In this document: positions 7,858 to 17,900 of the stretch, piece by piece
Position numbering within the stretch: position 1 is the stretch's first letter
How the letters are laid out: every line of letters starts with the position of its first letter
Assembly (NCBI GenBank): GCA_001801085.1
Contig: MGWR01000040.1
Coordinates: 1 to 57,409, forward strand
DNA: 57,409 bases
Direction: 5' to 3'
Origin: Gallionellales bacterium GWA2_60_142
GTDB taxonomy: Bacteria > Pseudomonadota > Gammaproteobacteria > Burkholderiales > Gallionellaceae
Program-made: the position numbers and the translations under genes
The notes under the pieces: model-generated
Seen by the model: only the letters and a program-made list of their open reading frames with translations
What the model was told of the DNA's origin: nothing
Database searches by the model: none

Positions 7858-9030
7858 ATGACGCCACAGTCTGAATCGCTTCGTCTACTTGAGGAGGCTC
7901 TCAAGGAACTAGAATCTCCAAAGGGCTCAATACTTGCCGCAGTTCAAAAGCTTCTGCGCGCATCAACGTTGCTAGAAAAGCAAGATATTCAGCTTTGGTG
8001 CTCAATTCAACTTGGTGAACATCAATACGTGCTTGCGCTAAACAAACTCCTGAGCGCATTAACTGCGAAAGACTACCCTACGTCAGCAAAAGCAAAGAAG
8101 GCTGCTGACGAAGTAATTAAAGAACTCGACGCCCTCCATCTGAAGCACAGTGTCCACTATACAAACGAAGAGTTGAACATAAAGGCTACCGAAAGTGGTG
8201 GCGGATATATCAGCATTGGTTTTATTGAGGAACGCTATGCAGACCTCATTCGAACAAAACGTGGAAACGACGGCACTTACTATAAAAATGATCTCTATGG
8301 CCACCTAAATTACGTCAGAAAAAAAACTCACGAATTCACATCAGCACTCTTTAATCAGCTGAAGTTTTCAGGCACTGTCAGCAACTGCTTTGACTTACTA
8401 AAAACAACCGTAGACGACAGGTTACTGGATCTGAATCCTGTATTGGCCGAACAACTGATGCTTACCTTCAAAGGCGTGTCCAGTGCAAAGAATGAGGAAT
8501 GGTCTCAAGCGCTTACTACTTGCCGAAGGCTATTGGAAGGCCTAGCGGATCAACTTTACCCCGCAAGTACTGATTCAACAAAGGGAAGAGGGCTCAGCCA
8601 AGCGCAGTACGTGAATCGTCTATGGGCATTCATGGATAACACTATTGAATCAGACAGCAATAAAGAACTCGCCAAGAGTCATGTTGACTTTCTTGGCGCA
8701 TGGTTAGAAAAGACAAACAAAATTACAAACAAAGGGGTTCATGCTGAAGTCGAGCAACTGGAAGCTGTAAAGGCGATATTTCATACATATCTAGTAGTCG
8801 CTGATTTATTGGATTACCTTACAACGTCGCCGACAACCAAATCAAAGACAGATATCAATACTGCATCTATCGACGAAATCGAAGCACTTCTTAACGTTAG
8901 CAGGGCTACCGCCAAGGCAATCATCAAGGCACGAGTTCAAAACGGGAAACTTGATAAGGCTCTTTTGTTAAAAGTACCAGGCGTTGGGCCAAAGACGCTT
9001 GAAAAGGCAATGGAGGCATTCTTGTTGTGA
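7858..9030 (+). CDS. AbiTii-like/HhH protein, possible defence gene
   Basis: A 390-residue protein, visibly AT-richer than both neighbours, which suggests acquisition. Residues 1-60 resemble the AbiTii-type helical N-terminus (LRLLEEALKEL ... LLEKQDIQLWCSIQLGE). A second region (about 205-325) carries CRRLLEGLADQLYP, YVNRLWAFM and NKGVHAEV; I recall this pattern from proteins of phage-resistance and nucleic-acid contexts. The last 60 residues are two helix-hairpin-helix units of ComEA/T2SK style (DINTASIDEIEALL ... KVPGVGPKTLEKAM), likely to bind DNA. No canonical HEPN R-x4-H motif is present. It stands alone between copA and a small hypothetical, with AGGATAAGCT before ATG. The function is unproven; assignment is by pattern recall. 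Confidence 0.6.
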   Translation: MTPQSESLRLLEEALKELESPKGSILAAVQKLLRASTLLEKQDIQLWCSIQLGEHQYVLALNKLLSALTAKDYPTSAKAKKAADEVIKELDALHLKHSVHYTNEELNIKATESGGGYISIGFIEERYADLIRTKRGNDGTYYKNDLYGHLNYVRKKTHEFTSALFNQLKFSGTVSNCFDLLKTTVDDRLLDLNPVLAEQLMLTFKGVSSAKNEEWSQALTTCRRLLEGLADQLYPASTDSTKGRGLSQAQYVNRLWAFMDNTIESDSNKELAKSHVDFLGAWLEKTNKITNKGVHAEVEQLEAVKAIFHTYLVVADLLDYLTTSPTTKSKTDINTASIDEIEALLNVSRATAKAIIKARVQNGKLDKALLLKVPGVGPKTLEKAMEAFLL

Positions 9031-9111
9031 AGCTGAATTGCAGCATTAGCCGCAAGACATAATGCGCCAGATATTCGAACCATCCGACCCAGTTTTCAGA
9101 GGAATCCAATC

Positions 9112-9468
9112 ATGCCCAGCATCGTGATGAAACACACCGCGACCGATGCGCACAATTGCGAGATAGAGTGGAACGCGGACTTCGCCACGATGAAGCTGAC
9201 GCTGCAGGCCGGTTTCATCAGCCCGATGCTGCTGCACGATTTTCTGTGGCAGTTGCCGCACCAGGACGACCGCTTCGTCAGGACCGGCATCGTGGGCGCG
9301 GTGCAGATCACCAGTCGCTTCGATGTGCGGCTGGAATTGCCCAGCGGCACGACGTTCAAGATACAGGCCTACCAGCCCGTCGCGGTCGGCGGCGCGCCGC
9401 AAGAGCCGCAGCTGGAATTTTTCGAGGTAGCGAAAGAACCGGCCGATTCCGACACGGTGGCCGGATAG
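9112..9468 (+). CDS. Hypothetical protein, 118 residues
   Basis: Not recognised. The start is well supported (CAGAGGAATCCAATC before ATG) and base composition returns to the genomic norm after the AT-rich upstream gene. No signal peptide or membrane segment is seen. The centre (RFDVRLELPSGTTFKIQAY) is predicted beta-strand rich. It ends 4 bases before the stop of the convergent YjfB-like gene. A real gene is likely from codon use and ribosome site only. Confidence 0.6.
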   Translation: MPSIVMKHTATDAHNCEIEWNADFATMKLTLQAGFISPMLLHDFLWQLPHQDDRFVRTGIVGAVQITSRFDVRLELPSGTTFKIQAYQPVAVGGAPQEPQLEFFEVAKEPADSDTVAG

Positions 9469-9472
9469 CAAT

Positions 9473-9679
9473 TCAAGCGATAGTGTCGATGTTCTGACCG
9501 AGATTGGCCGGCAGGTTAGCGGCGCTTTGCTGCGGCGGCTGGGGTAGTGCTGCGATCAATGCCATCGCGCTTTGCGCCTCGATGTCGATGGCCTTCTTCA
9601 ATACGGCGATTCCGACTGCATCGCCGGCGTCGCCGGAATCACGCACCGGTGCTGCACTGGTGTTCATATTGACGTTCAT
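9473..9679 (-). CDS. YjfB-like putative motility protein
   Basis: A 68-residue protein with the short YjfB family core: VGIAVLKKAIDIEAQSAMALIAALP, where the KK-D-I-E/Q-x-Q/A-A-L-L/I pattern is typical. The N-terminus is low-complexity with repeated aspartate/alanine. ATG at 9679 has a GGAGG site 5 bases upstream. The family name 'putative motility protein' reflects occurrence in flagellated bacteria and is not a proven role. No flagellar genes are in this window. Confidence 0.7.
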   Translation of the reverse strand: MNVNMNTSAAPVRDSGDAGDAVGIAVLKKAIDIEAQSAMALIAALPQPPQQSAANLPANLGQNIDTIA

Positions 9680-9837
9680 GGTTGCCTCCGGATACCAAGT
9701 GCAATTTCAGCATACTTCGACGCCGCCGCATATCAACCCTGCGGCTATAGTTGCCAATCCGGCGGGAAGCCAATACTCTTCCGACCTGAACGATGTCCGA
9801 TGAAACCATCCAGACAAACTCGAAACAAGGAACACGC

Positions 9838-10530
9838 ATGCATCCCCCTCTGAACGACGACGAACTGGACGAACTGGACGATCTCCTGCTGTCCCGGCAC
9901 ATGCCGCGATACGCGATGGACATCACCATGCTGGACGGTTTCTGCGCCGCGCTGGTGCTGCATCCGCAGCCGGCCGTACCGGACGAATACCTGCGCTGGA
10001 TATGGGATTCCGAGCGCGGCGAGGACGCGCCGGGATTCGCGTCGCCACAGCATGCCGGGCGCGCCCTCGAACTCATCATGCGCCACTATGCCAGCGTATC
10101 GCAGGCCATCCGCGAAGACAGTTACGAACCTCTGTTCTATCTGATGCCGCAGGACGACGGCAGCAATTTTTTCGATGCCGAAGGCTGGGCCTGCGGCTTC
10201 ATCCTCGCGACCTCGCTGTTCGCCGAACCTTGGGACACGCTGTTCGAGGAACGTGCCGACTTGGTCGCGCCGATGGAACTGCTGGGCACCGAGCGCGGCT
10301 GGGAGATACTGGAACAGAGCGGCGACGAGCGGCGCGCCACACAGGAAGCCTACGAATCCATCGCCGATTCGGTGGCGCTGATCTACGAACATCTGAACGC
10401 ACCGCGCAAGACGGACGTAACGGTCGGGATATTCGGTATCCGTTCCACTGCCGGCCGCGACGAGGTCTGCCCCTGCGGCTCCGGCAAGCTCTTCCGCGAC
10501 TGCTGCGGCGTGCCGCGTACGCTGCACTGA
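9838..10530 (+). CDS. YecA/UPF0149-family protein with C-terminal SEC-C zinc motif
   Basis: A 230-residue cytoplasmic protein. The N-terminal UPF0149/YecA domain contains LDELDDLLLSRH and MDITMLDGFCAALV, with AEGWACGFILA in the centre. The C-terminus has a SEC-C motif CPCGSGKLFRDCCG (about residues 211-224), a zinc-binding tail like that of SecA. ATG at 9838 is preferred to 9793 because AAGGAA lies at the right distance. SEC-C proteins of this type associate with ribosomes or nascent-chain handling; the exact role is not established. It is followed 13 bases later by the sugar kinase gene on the same strand. Confidence 0.85.
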   Translation: MHPPLNDDELDELDDLLLSRHMPRYAMDITMLDGFCAALVLHPQPAVPDEYLRWIWDSERGEDAPGFASPQHAGRALELIMRHYASVSQAIREDSYEPLFYLMPQDDGSNFFDAEGWACGFILATSLFAEPWDTLFEERADLVAPMELLGTERGWEILEQSGDERRATQEAYESIADSVALIYEHLNAPRKTDVTVGIFGIRSTAGRDEVCPCGSGKLFRDCCGVPRTLH

Positions 10531-10543
10531 CCTCCCCTCCCCC

Positions 10544-11806
10544 ATGAACTTCCGCCTCGGCCTCGACTTCGGCACCTCGGGCGCTCGCGCTTGCGCGATC
10601 GACGAACGCGGCGCGATCGTCCACGAGCAGCGCATCGACTACGTGAACCCGGCGCGGCAGACGCCGCAGGACTGGCGCACGGCGCTGCTTGCGCTGCTGG
10701 GCGGATTGCCGCAGGGAGTCGCCGCGAATCTGCAAGGTATCGCCATCGACGGCACTTCCGGCACGGTGCTGCTGTGCGACGAAGGGCTCGCGCCGTTGTC
10801 CGACACGCTGATGTACGACGACGCCCGCGCGCATGCCCAGGCCAAGCAACTGAAATCCATCGCACCTCCCGGCCAGCCCGGCTCGACCCCGGGGCTGGCC
10901 AGATTCCTGTGGCTGACGCAGCATGCCGAAGAAGCCCACTATTTCCTGCATCAGGCCGACTGGCTGACCGCGCTGCTGAGCGGCAGGCCCGGCATCTCCG
11001 ATTACCACAACGCGCTCAAGACCAGCTACGACGTCGAAGCGCTACGCTGGCCGGACTGGGTGCTGGCGCTGCCGCATGCGCATCTGCTGCCCGAGGTCGT
11101 CGCACCGGGAAGCGACCTCGGCGCGATCCGCCGCGATATCGCGGCACGCTTCGGCATCTCGCCGCACTGCCGCATCCACGCCGGCACGACCGACGGCAAC
11201 GCCGCGTTCATCGCCTCGGGCGTGACCGAACCCGGCATCGGCGTAACATTGCTCGGCACCACGCTGGTACTCAAACAGCTTTCCCCCAAGCGCATCGAGG
11301 CCCCGGAATACGGCGTGTATAGCCACCGCTACAGCGATCTGTGGCTGGTGGGCGGCGCGTCGAACGCCGGGGCGGGAATACTGAGACACTATTTCGAGGA
11401 CGCAAGGCTCGCCGAACTGAGCGCGTTCATCGATCCGACGCGGGACAGCCCGCTAGACTACTACCCGCTGACCAAGCTCGGCGAGCGCTTCCCGGTCAAC
11501 GATCCGCAACTGGCCCCGCGCCTGGAGCCAAGACCCGCGAACGAAGCAGAGTTTCTGCACGGCTTGTTGCAGGGCTTGAGTCGCATCGAAGCAGCGGGTT
11601 ATGCGAGGCTGGAAGAGCTGGGGGCGCCACCGCTGCGCCGCGTCCTGACATGCGGCGGGGGTGCTTCGAACGAGGTCTGGAGAAGGATCAGGGAGCGGTC
11701 GCTCGGCATGCCGGTCGGCATCGCCGCGCACGGGGAAGCGGCCTACGGCTGCGCGTTGCTCTGCGCTGGCATGCCGGACAATCCGGGCAACACGGCTTCG
11801 AACTGA
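10544..11806 (+). CDS. FGGY-family carbohydrate kinase (D-ribulose/xylulose-kinase-like)
   Basis: A 420-residue sugar kinase. The ATP-phosphate 1 loop is LGLDFGTSGARACAID; GIAIDGTSGTVLL and HAGTTDGNAAFIASG (with the catalytic-base aspartate) and GGGASNEVWRRI follow in family order. The LGLDFGTSGAR start and the short length resemble the cyanobacterial/plant D-ribulose kinase group (SePSK/AtXK-1) rather than classical 500-residue XylB. The substrate is therefore most likely a pentulose. It follows the YecA/SEC-C gene by 13 bases. Its 3' end overlaps the 3' end of the convergent GGDEF-EAL gene by 64 bases. Confidence 0.85.
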   Translation: MNFRLGLDFGTSGARACAIDERGAIVHEQRIDYVNPARQTPQDWRTALLALLGGLPQGVAANLQGIAIDGTSGTVLLCDEGLAPLSDTLMYDDARAHAQAKQLKSIAPPGQPGSTPGLARFLWLTQHAEEAHYFLHQADWLTALLSGRPGISDYHNALKTSYDVEALRWPDWVLALPHAHLLPEVVAPGSDLGAIRRDIAARFGISPHCRIHAGTTDGNAAFIASGVTEPGIGVTLLGTTLVLKQLSPKRIEAPEYGVYSHRYSDLWLVGGASNAGAGILRHYFEDARLAELSAFIDPTRDSPLDYYPLTKLGERFPVNDPQLAPRLEPRPANEAEFLHGLLQGLSRIEAAGYARLEELGAPPLRRVLTCGGGASNEVWRRIRERSLGMPVGIAAHGEAAYGCALLCAGMPDNPGNTASN

Positions 11807-13623
11807 GCTAGCGGAACCGGCCTGCCAAACAGGTAGCCCTGGAACGAATGGCAGCCGTGTTCGTCGAGGAACTGGCGCTGCGCCTCGGTCTCCACGCCTT
11901 CCGCGATCACATCCAGCCCGAGCGATTCGCTCATCGCGATGATGGTCTGCACGATCACCGCATCGTTGGGATTGTTTGTTATCTCGCGGACGAACGACTG
12001 GTCGATCTTGATCTGGTTCAGCGGCAGGCGCTTGAGGTATTGCAGCGAGGAATAGCCGGTGCCGAAATCGTCCATCGAGAAACTCAGCCCCAGCAGGCGC
12101 AGTTCGCGCATCTTCGCGATGGTGTCGTCGATGTTCTCCAGCACCATGCTTTCGGTCAGCTCCAGCTTGAGGTGCGCGGGCTTCGCCCCGCTCACCAGCA
12201 GCGCATGCTGCACCTGCATCACGAAATCCGTCTGGCGGAACTGCTTCGCGCTGACATTGACCGCCAGCGTCAGATCGCGGGTCAGCGGACTGCTCTGCCA
12301 TTTTTTAAGCTGCGCGCAGGATTCTTCCAGCACCCACTGCCCGATGGGCACGATCATCCCGGTCTCTTCGGCCAGCGGAATGAATTGCGCAGGCGACACC
12401 AACCCGCGTTCGGGATGCTCCCAGCGCAGCAGCACCTCCGCGCCCAGCGGACGGCGCAGGCTATCCACCTGTATCTGGTAGTAGGGGCGGAGCTGGCGCT
12501 TTTCGAGCGCGGAGCGCAACTCGTCTTCCATTGCGGCGCGCGCCTCGATCACCGCCTGCATCTGCGGATCGTAGAAACGGATGGTGTTGCGCCCGCCGGC
12601 CTTCGCCTGATACATCGCGCTGTCGGCATAACGCAGCAGGTCGTCCATGCTCTTGCCTGTTCCCTTGAACAGCACGATGCCTATGCTCGATGTGGTGTAG
12701 TGCAAGCCGTCGCCCAACCGGCAAGGCTGGCCCAGGTTGTCGCGTATCGTCTCGGCAGCCAGGATCGCCTGCGACACCGCCTTGTCTTCCGCGATCCCCA
12801 ACCCTTTCAGCATGATCACGAATTCGTCGCCGCCAACCCGCGCCACGATTTCATCCTCGTGTACCGCAGCCCGCAGCCGCCGGGCAACCTCGAGCAACAG
12901 CTGGTCGCCGGTGTCGTGTCCCTTGACGTCGTTGATCGTCTTGAACTGGTCCAGGTCGAGGAACAGCAGCCCGCCATATTGTCCGCCATGCTCGCTCGCC
13001 GACAGCTCCGCCTGCAAGGCATTCTGCAGCAACTGGCGGTTCGGCAGGCCGGTCAGCGTATCGTAGAACGCCAGATGGTGCGCCGTCGCTTCAGCCTGTT
13101 GGCGCGCCGAGATCAGGCCGCCGGTGTAGGCATCGTAGCTGCGACACAGCAGGATCGCCCGAGCCAGATGCGACAGCACCGGCTGGAACATGTTGGTCAG
13201 CGGCAGTTCGCTCTGCGGCACACGCGGTGCGAACAGCACGATGACGCCCTGCCCGTCGATGGGCAGGCGCAGATATGAGTGATAGCGGACGCGGGCGGAC
13301 GAGAACGGCTCCAGCAGGCCGACCGCCTCGCTCTCGCGCGTCGCGGCCCCGCACAGCAACTCCCTGGACAGGGTCATCTTCTGCCCTACCCTACCGATCA
13401 GCTCGTAGTCGCCGACCGCCGCATCCAGCATGACTTCGATCTCATCGATCTCATCGCCCTGCTTGCCACCGCAATCCGCATCGAGACAGACGAAGCCGGC
13501 GGGGAATGAGGTGTAATACAGCAGGCGCTGCAGCGTGCGCGTCAGCAGCGGCTTGAGGCTGACCTCGCTGCCGATGGTCACTGCCATGTCGTACAGCACC
13601 GGCAGGATGTCGTCGCGTTCCAT
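11743..13623 (-). CDS. GAF-like sensor with GGDEF and EAL domains
   Basis: A 626-residue cytoplasmic protein of c-di-GMP turnover. An N-terminal GAF-like region (about 1-160) precedes GGDEF (motif VARVGGDEF near residue 263) and EAL (AEVLLRW near 394, DDFGTGYSSL, KIDQSFV, AEGVETE). The inhibitory RxxD site before GGDEF is absent (HEDE there). EVL in place of EAL is common in active phosphodiesterases, so both activities remain possible. Its ATG follows the TAG of the FIST gene directly, so the two are probably co-translated and the FIST protein may provide its input. The 3' end overlaps the convergent sugar kinase by 64 bases. Confidence 0.9.
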   Translation of the reverse strand: MERDDILPVLYDMAVTIGSEVSLKPLLTRTLQRLLYYTSFPAGFVCLDADCGGKQGDEIDEIEVMLDAAVGDYELIGRVGQKMTLSRELLCGAATRESEAVGLLEPFSSARVRYHSYLRLPIDGQGVIVLFAPRVPQSELPLTNMFQPVLSHLARAILLCRSYDAYTGGLISARQQAEATAHHLAFYDTLTGLPNRQLLQNALQAELSASEHGGQYGGLLFLDLDQFKTINDVKGHDTGDQLLLEVARRLRAAVHEDEIVARVGGDEFVIMLKGLGIAEDKAVSQAILAAETIRDNLGQPCRLGDGLHYTTSSIGIVLFKGTGKSMDDLLRYADSAMYQAKAGGRNTIRFYDPQMQAVIEARAAMEDELRSALEKRQLRPYYQIQVDSLRRPLGAEVLLRWEHPERGLVSPAQFIPLAEETGMIVPIGQWVLEESCAQLKKWQSSPLTRDLTLAVNVSAKQFRQTDFVMQVQHALLVSGAKPAHLKLELTESMVLENIDDTIAKMRELRLLGLSFSMDDFGTGYSSLQYLKRLPLNQIKIDQSFVREITNNPNDAVIVQTIIAMSESLGLDVIAEGVETEAQRQFLDEHGCHSFQGYLFGRPVPLAQFEAVLPGLSGMPAQSNAQP

Positions 13624-14760
13624 CTATTGCCAGCGTGCCGCCACCAGCGTGGCGTTGTGGAACAGCGGGTAGCCCTGGTTGGTCGAGCTGCCGATCTCGC
13701 CCAGCGACAGCGCACCGGCGACCCGCCGGGCTCCGGAACAGCCAGAGAACACATGCAGCTCGCCGGTCGCCGCTTCGAGGCCCATATGCATGCGCCGGCC
13801 GGCGCAATAGAACAGCAGCAGTTCGTCGGCACTGCCGCCTGAGGCATGTATGCCGTCGAGCAGCACGCGCATCGTTTCGTCCGAATCGACCGTGGGCGAT
13901 TGCAGCAGCGTCAGCACTGCATTCGGCGGGATCTCTCCGACGCAGAACAACGAGCCGTCGTCGCCCAGCATCACCGGAATGCGCACGACGACATGGTGGT
14001 TGGCGCGGACGATGCCGAACGGGAAATGCACGGCGAGCTGGTAGAAATTCTCGCGGGATATCTCAACACCGTACTGCGACTGCACCATTTCGCTATAGAC
14101 CTCGAACGCGGGACGCCAGTCGATCTGGCTGATGCGGTTGCCCTCAGTGGAGGTCGCATAGACCGACTTTCCCGGGGCATGGTAGCCGTGCTCTAGCACC
14201 GCGCCATGGTGCGGTTTGAGCAGTATCACCAACAGGCCGTTCTGCACCAAGCGGTTCCCGTCGAACAGGCAGGGCATGGGCTGGAAGGTCTCGCTGCCAG
14301 CATTGACGCCGGCATAGTGCACGCGGTTCGCCAGCCGCAGATACAGGCCGTCGAGCAGGGTCGCGATGTTGGGCACCATCGCATCGAACAGCATGAACAG
14401 CGTGATGTCCGGCGTGTCGTCGAGCTGCGGCCGCAGCCCGGCGGCGATTTCGTCCATCACGCGCTCCACGCCGACCGCGTCGGTCGGCAGATTCTCGTAC
14501 AGCGCCGCATAAGGCATATGATCGAAACACAGCAGCCAGACGCCGGAAGTGGCGAAGGCGTCGTCCCTGACCAGCGCGGGAAAAATCGCCCCGACCAGCG
14601 GCACGCCGCGGTTCGCGCACGCGCGCTGCAGCAGCGCGACCCGTTCTTTTTCCGCTTCGGGCAACAGGGCGCAAACACCCATCGCCGGATGCAGTGCATG
14701 CCATTCGGCCAGCGCCTGGTCCACGGCGGATTCGCTCACCTCCAGCAAATATTTCATCAT
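13624..14760 (-). CDS. FIST-domain sensory protein
   Basis: A 378-residue soluble protein with FIST_N (about 25-200) and FIST_C (about 215-360) patterns, including DITLFMLFDAMVPN, HYAGVNAGSETFQP, and the C-terminal LLFYCAGRRMHMG and EIGSSTNQGYPLFHNATLV blocks. FIST domains are intracellular small-ligand sensors, often tied to signal-transduction outputs. ATG at 14760 follows GGAGGTGGCGAC; a second ATG is adjacent at 14757. The next gene, a GAF-like/GGDEF-EAL protein, starts immediately after its stop. A FIST-to-c-di-GMP pathway is a reasonable inference. Confidence 0.88.
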   Translation of the reverse strand: MMKYLLEVSESAVDQALAEWHALHPAMGVCALLPEAEKERVALLQRACANRGVPLVGAIFPALVRDDAFATSGVWLLCFDHMPYAALYENLPTDAVGVERVMDEIAAGLRPQLDDTPDITLFMLFDAMVPNIATLLDGLYLRLANRVHYAGVNAGSETFQPMPCLFDGNRLVQNGLLVILLKPHHGAVLEHGYHAPGKSVYATSTEGNRISQIDWRPAFEVYSEMVQSQYGVEISRENFYQLAVHFPFGIVRANHHVVVRIPVMLGDDGSLFCVGEIPPNAVLTLLQSPTVDSDETMRVLLDGIHASGGSADELLLFYCAGRRMHMGLEAATGELHVFSGCSGARRVAGALSLGEIGSSTNQGYPLFHNATLVAARWQ

Positions 14761-14922
14761 GTCGCCACCTCCACGAGGTTCACTGCTTGTCTGTTCATCA
14801 TCTTTGCAAAACCGCAATATGGTCGAAACCATACCAGCCGCGGCACAAGGCATCAACCCCAGAACAGAATTTAAAGCAGTGAGGATGCGCTTATCGCGGC
14901 GGCGACCTGCCCGGCCCGCGCC

Positions 14923-17900
14923 TCAGAGCTGGACCGGCCAAACCATTTTTTGGTCTGCCAGCAGTTCTTCGAACTGCGCCAGCGGCAGCGGCCTGCCGAA
15001 CAGATAGCCCTGATACGCACCGCAGCCGTGGCTATCGAGAAACGCCCATTGCGCCTCGGTCTCCACGCCTTCCGCGATCACGTTCAGGCCGAGCGCTTCG
15101 CTCATCGCGATGATGGTCTGCACGATGGCCGCATCGTTGCTGTCGGTGGCGATGTCGCGCACGAACGACTGGTCGATCTTGATCTGCGCCAGCGGCAGTT
15201 GCTTGAGATATTGCAGCGAGGAGTAGCCGGTGCCGAAATCGTCCATCGAAAAGCTCACGCCCAGCCGCTTCAGTTCGGACATCTTGGCGATAGTGTCCTC
15301 GACGTTCTCCAGCGCCATGCTCTCGGTCAGCTCAAGCTTCAGCAGCCGCGAATCGATGCCGTAGCGCCGCACCGCATCCTGCACCTGACCGACAAACTCG
15401 GTTTGGCGAAACTGCTTGGCGCTGACGTTGATCGCCAACTGAAAACCGCGCATCGCCTCGTCATCCTGCCAAGCCGCGAGCTGGGCGCAGGCGGCGTCCA
15501 GCACCCATAGTCCGATCGGCAGGATCAGTCCTGTCTCTTCCGCCAGCGGGATGAACTGCAGCGGCGACACCAGGCCGCGTTGCGGATGCTCCCAGCGCAG
15601 CAGCGCCTCGGCGCCGCAGGCTAGTCGCGCAGCATCGACCTGCACCTGGTAATACAGCCTGAACTGCCCGGCTTCCAGCGCCGCACGCAGATCGGCCTCC
15701 AGCGCCGCGCGCGCCTCGACGGCCGCCTGCATCGCCGGATCGAAGAAACGGATGGCGTTGCGCCCCGCCAGCTTGGCCTGATACATCGCCATGTCGGCCC
15801 ACTTGAGCAGATCATCGACGCTGTCGTCGTGACTGTAGAACAGCGTCAGGCCGATGCTGGAGGTGCATCGATGAAGGATCGTCTCGCCGGCGACGGCCGG
15901 ACGCTCCATCCTGTAGGGCTGGTCCAGCGCGGCGCGGATTTTTTCCGCCACCAGTTCGGCCTGCTGCACCGCCTCGTCGGTGTCGCCGCTCAGGTCTTCC
16001 AGCATCACGACGAATTCGTCGCCGCCCAGCCGCGCGGCGCTATCCTGCTCGCGGATACAGGCGGTGATGCGGTGCGCGACCTCGATCAGCAGCAAGTCGC
16101 CGGCCTCGTGCCCGTGCAGGTCGTTGAGGGTCTTGAAATGGTCCAGATCGATGAACATCAGCGCACCGTAACGCTTGCTGCGCGCGGCTGCGGGAACCGC
16201 CTTACCGAGCCTGTCCTGCAGCAAACGGCGATTGGGCAATCCGGTGAGCGCATCGTAGAAAGCCAGATTGTGAATCTCCTGCTCGACCTTCTTGCGCTCG
16301 CTGATGTCCTGCTTCACCGCGATGAAATGCATAATCTGTCCGGCATCGTCGAGCACCGGCGTGATGGTCATCTCCTCATCGTACAGCGAGTCGTCCTTGC
16401 GCCGGTTGACCAGTTCGCCGCGCCACACGCGGCCGGCCATCACGGTTTGCCACAACTGCCGGTAGAACAGTTCGTCATGCCGGCCGGATTTCGCCAGATC
16501 GCGCGGCGTATGACCAATGGCCTCGTCGGCGGCATAGCCGGTCAAGTCGGTGAACGCCTTGTTCACCCAGACGATGTGGCCGGCGGGATCGGTGATCAGC
16601 ATCGCGTTGGCCGCCGCATCGAGCGCGCTGTCCTTCAGGCGCAACATGCTCTCCATCGCATAGCGTTCGGTGACATCGTGCACGATGGAAAACAGCAGCG
16701 TCCGCCCTTCCACGCTGACCGGCGAGGAATGCACCTCGACGGTGCGCACCTCGCCGCTGGCCAGACGGTGCGGAAACACGAAGAAATTGCGTTCCTCGCG
16801 CTCGGCACGGGCGCGTTCCGTGGCGATCTGCTCCGGTGGCAGCAAATTGATCTGCGAAATATTCATCGCCCTCAGCTCGGCAACCGGATAGCCGTAAAAG
16901 TGTTCGGCGGCGGGATTGGCATCGATAATTTCGCCACCGTGCGGTTCGATCAGCAGCATGGGCGAATCGTGGCGCTCGAACATCTGGCGGAAGCGCGCCT
17001 CGCTGGCCTGCAATTCGCCGGTGCGCTGTTCCACGTTCTCTTCCAGCGTCGCATTGGCGGATAGCAATTCCAGCGCCAGATGGTCGCGCTCCCTGTAGGC
17101 GGAGCCGAGGCGGCGGTTGTTGCGCCACAGATAGATCGAGGCGGCGAATATGCCCAGCCACAGCAGCCCGCCGCCGCCGACCAGCCACAACGCATATTTG
17201 CGCACAACGTCGCGCCAATCGAAATCATGCGAGCGTTCGGAAGTCACGCCCAGCCGCATCACCAGCGCCTCGACCGGCGCATAGTTGCCGGGCGGCGTGA
17301 AGCCGTAATACTTCCCTGCGCTGGCGGCGGCATCGTCCGGCTTGATGTTCAGCAGCGCCAGCGCAACCTCCTTGACCAGCGACTCCGGGACATCCGGCAT
17401 CGCCGAGAAAGCCCACTCCGGATACAGTTCGGTGGAACGTAGTTGCGGGAAATCGGCGAGCGGCTGCGGGGAAATTATCTTGATTTGATCGAGACTGAGC
17501 TTGCCCTCGCGCGCCATGGACTCGAGAATGCCGGTGCGCACGAAACCGGCATCAGTGCGCCCCGTCAGCACCTCGTTCACCACCTTGTCGAACGGCATAC
17601 CGGTATAGCGCATCGCGCGGATTTCGCCGATATCCACCCCCTGCTTGAACAGTTCCCAGCGCTGCATCAGATAACCGCCGAAGGATTGTTCGCTGACTGC
17701 GGAGACCGCCTTGCCGCGCAAGTCGGCCATGCCGTCGATGTCGGCGCGTTCGGCGCGAGTGAAGATCACGCCGCCGAAACTGCTGACCGGGCGGCCTTCC
17801 GCCAGCGGCATCAGCGTGGCGATCACCGACAGACCGTGGTCGGCCCGGTTGGTGATGTAATGCTCGGGGTTGGTCAGCACGAAGTCGAATCGACCGCGGT

